Part shown: positions 63,553 to 64,000 of the stretch, piece after piece | Layout: each line of letters opens with the position of its first letter | Position numbering within the stretch: position 1 is the first letter of the stretch | Origin: Veillonella parvula | Lineage (GTDB): Bacteria; Bacillota; Negativicutes; Veillonellales; Veillonellaceae | DNA length: 64,000 nt | Assembly: GCF_036456085.1 (NCBI RefSeq) | Contig: NZ_CP138632.1 | Coordinates: 1,345,001 to 1,409,000, forward strand | Direction of reading: 5' to 3' | Notes under the pieces: generated by a model | The model's input: the letters and a program-made list of their open reading frames with translations, nothing else | Database searches by the model: none | Told to the model about the DNA's origin: nothing | Position numbers and translations under genes: made by a program

Positions 63553-64000
63553 TTACTTTTTGTTTTTTTTCTTAGGATTTAATTCGTCTTTACGCTGCTT
63601 ATAAAACTGCCAATATTTTTTGTCCTCAATACTAAATGGATAATATCCAGCATCATTATAAGCAATATCAAAATATTTATAAGCTTTATCATATTTTTCA
63701 AGGTCATAATAAAAAATACCAGCTAACAGATACGTCCCTGCATTAGTGGTTCCTAAGTCAGCAACACTTAAAGCAATACTCAGCCAGTCCTTAGCCTGTT
63801 CATATTTTTGATTTTTATAATATAACTCAAACAAAGCAATCGTAACCATTGTCGTTGGATGCGCCCATTGGCTTACTGGCTTGGGTATTAGCTCAAATGC
63901 TTCTTTTAATAACTTTTCTTGTTCTAAAAAAGGTTTATTATAAGCCTCACAGACTAAATCATTAATCTTTGATTCTAATTCTGGGTTAACTGCATCTAAA
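63553..64000 (-). CDS. TPR-like protein, probable immunity protein (5' end off edge)
   Basis: At least 149 residues; the frame is open to the window edge, so the true start is outside. Helix pairs with TPR-like spacing: YYKNQKYEQAKDWLSIALSV and AGIFYYDLEKYDKAYKYFDI. SQWAHPTTMVTIALFE precedes them. Ends in a Lys/Asn tail. Such TPR-like immunity proteins occur next to Rhs tips. No cognate toxin visible inside the window. Confidence 0.6.
   Translation of the reverse strand, partial: LDAVNPELESKINDLVCEAYNKPFLEQEKLLKEAFELIPKPVSQWAHPTTMVTIALFELYYKNQKYEQAKDWLSIALSVADLGTTNAGTYLLAGIFYYDLEKYDKAYKYFDIAYNDAGYYPFSIEDKKYWQFYKQRKDELNPKKKNKK

Noticed and set aside
36301-64000. Assembly chimera joining Neisseria DNA to Veillonella DNA
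   Set aside because: Tn916 splits one gene with halves on both sides in a consistent frame, and the left arm continues into ordinary backbone. A chimera cannot be fully excluded without reads, but the locus reads as one unit.

Overview
The window looks like the chromosome of an oral Veillonella (Negativicutes, diderm Firmicutes). Pointers are the lactate-utilisation operon lutABC, several SLH-domain envelope proteins that fit a diderm Firmicute outer membrane, a trimeric YadA-type adhesin ending in an SLH domain, class II fumarase, AddAB, and moderate-to-low GC with strong AAAGGAGG ribosome sites. Species cannot be fixed from reading alone.

Layout. 1-36,000 is ordinary chromosome: the 5' part of a symporter, lutCBA, two SLH proteins with a shared C-terminal domain, a DUF3298 protein with an OPT transporter, fumC, a MutY/Nudix/metallophosphatase cluster, the giant adhesin, a molybdopterin-binding protein, a FluC channel, XRE and GntR regulators, a lipid kinase, addAB, an exported protein, an SGNH hydrolase and an MFS carrier. 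Most transcription units end in clear hairpin terminators.

From about 36,300 to the right edge the chromosome becomes an array of polymorphic-toxin debris, all on the minus strand: about thirteen small immunity-type genes (SUKH/SMI1-KNR4, Imm22-like, Imm26-like, a TPR-like protein and several unknown families) alternate with GC-rich fragments of the 3' end of an Rhs core (the DPIGL region) fused to broken toxin tips (GIY-YIG, WHH, AHH-like, and a pair of related HH-x3-PQR putative nucleases). Almost all toxins are interrupted while the immunity genes read through. The array carries exact copies of AGGTCGTCTGAA, the DNA uptake sequence dialect of the Neisseria mucosa group, often at the edges of the Rhs fragments. 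This points to import of whole cassettes from an oral Neisseria.

A complete Tn916 (38,254-56,285 by my reading, about 18.03 kb, orf24 to int, with tet(M)) is inserted inside one of these immunity genes. The two halves lie at 56,512-56,292 and 38,247-38,007. Removing the element with one 6-bp coupling sequence restores an in-frame gene of about 155 codons that matches the intact paralogue at 57,970-58,422. So the left and right arms of the array were one locus before Tn916 arrived.

Working picture: an accessory Rhs orphan-module island, probably the tail of a full rhs gene beyond the right edge, that now mainly preserves immunity genes, and that has itself been a landing site for a tetracycline-resistance conjugative transposon.
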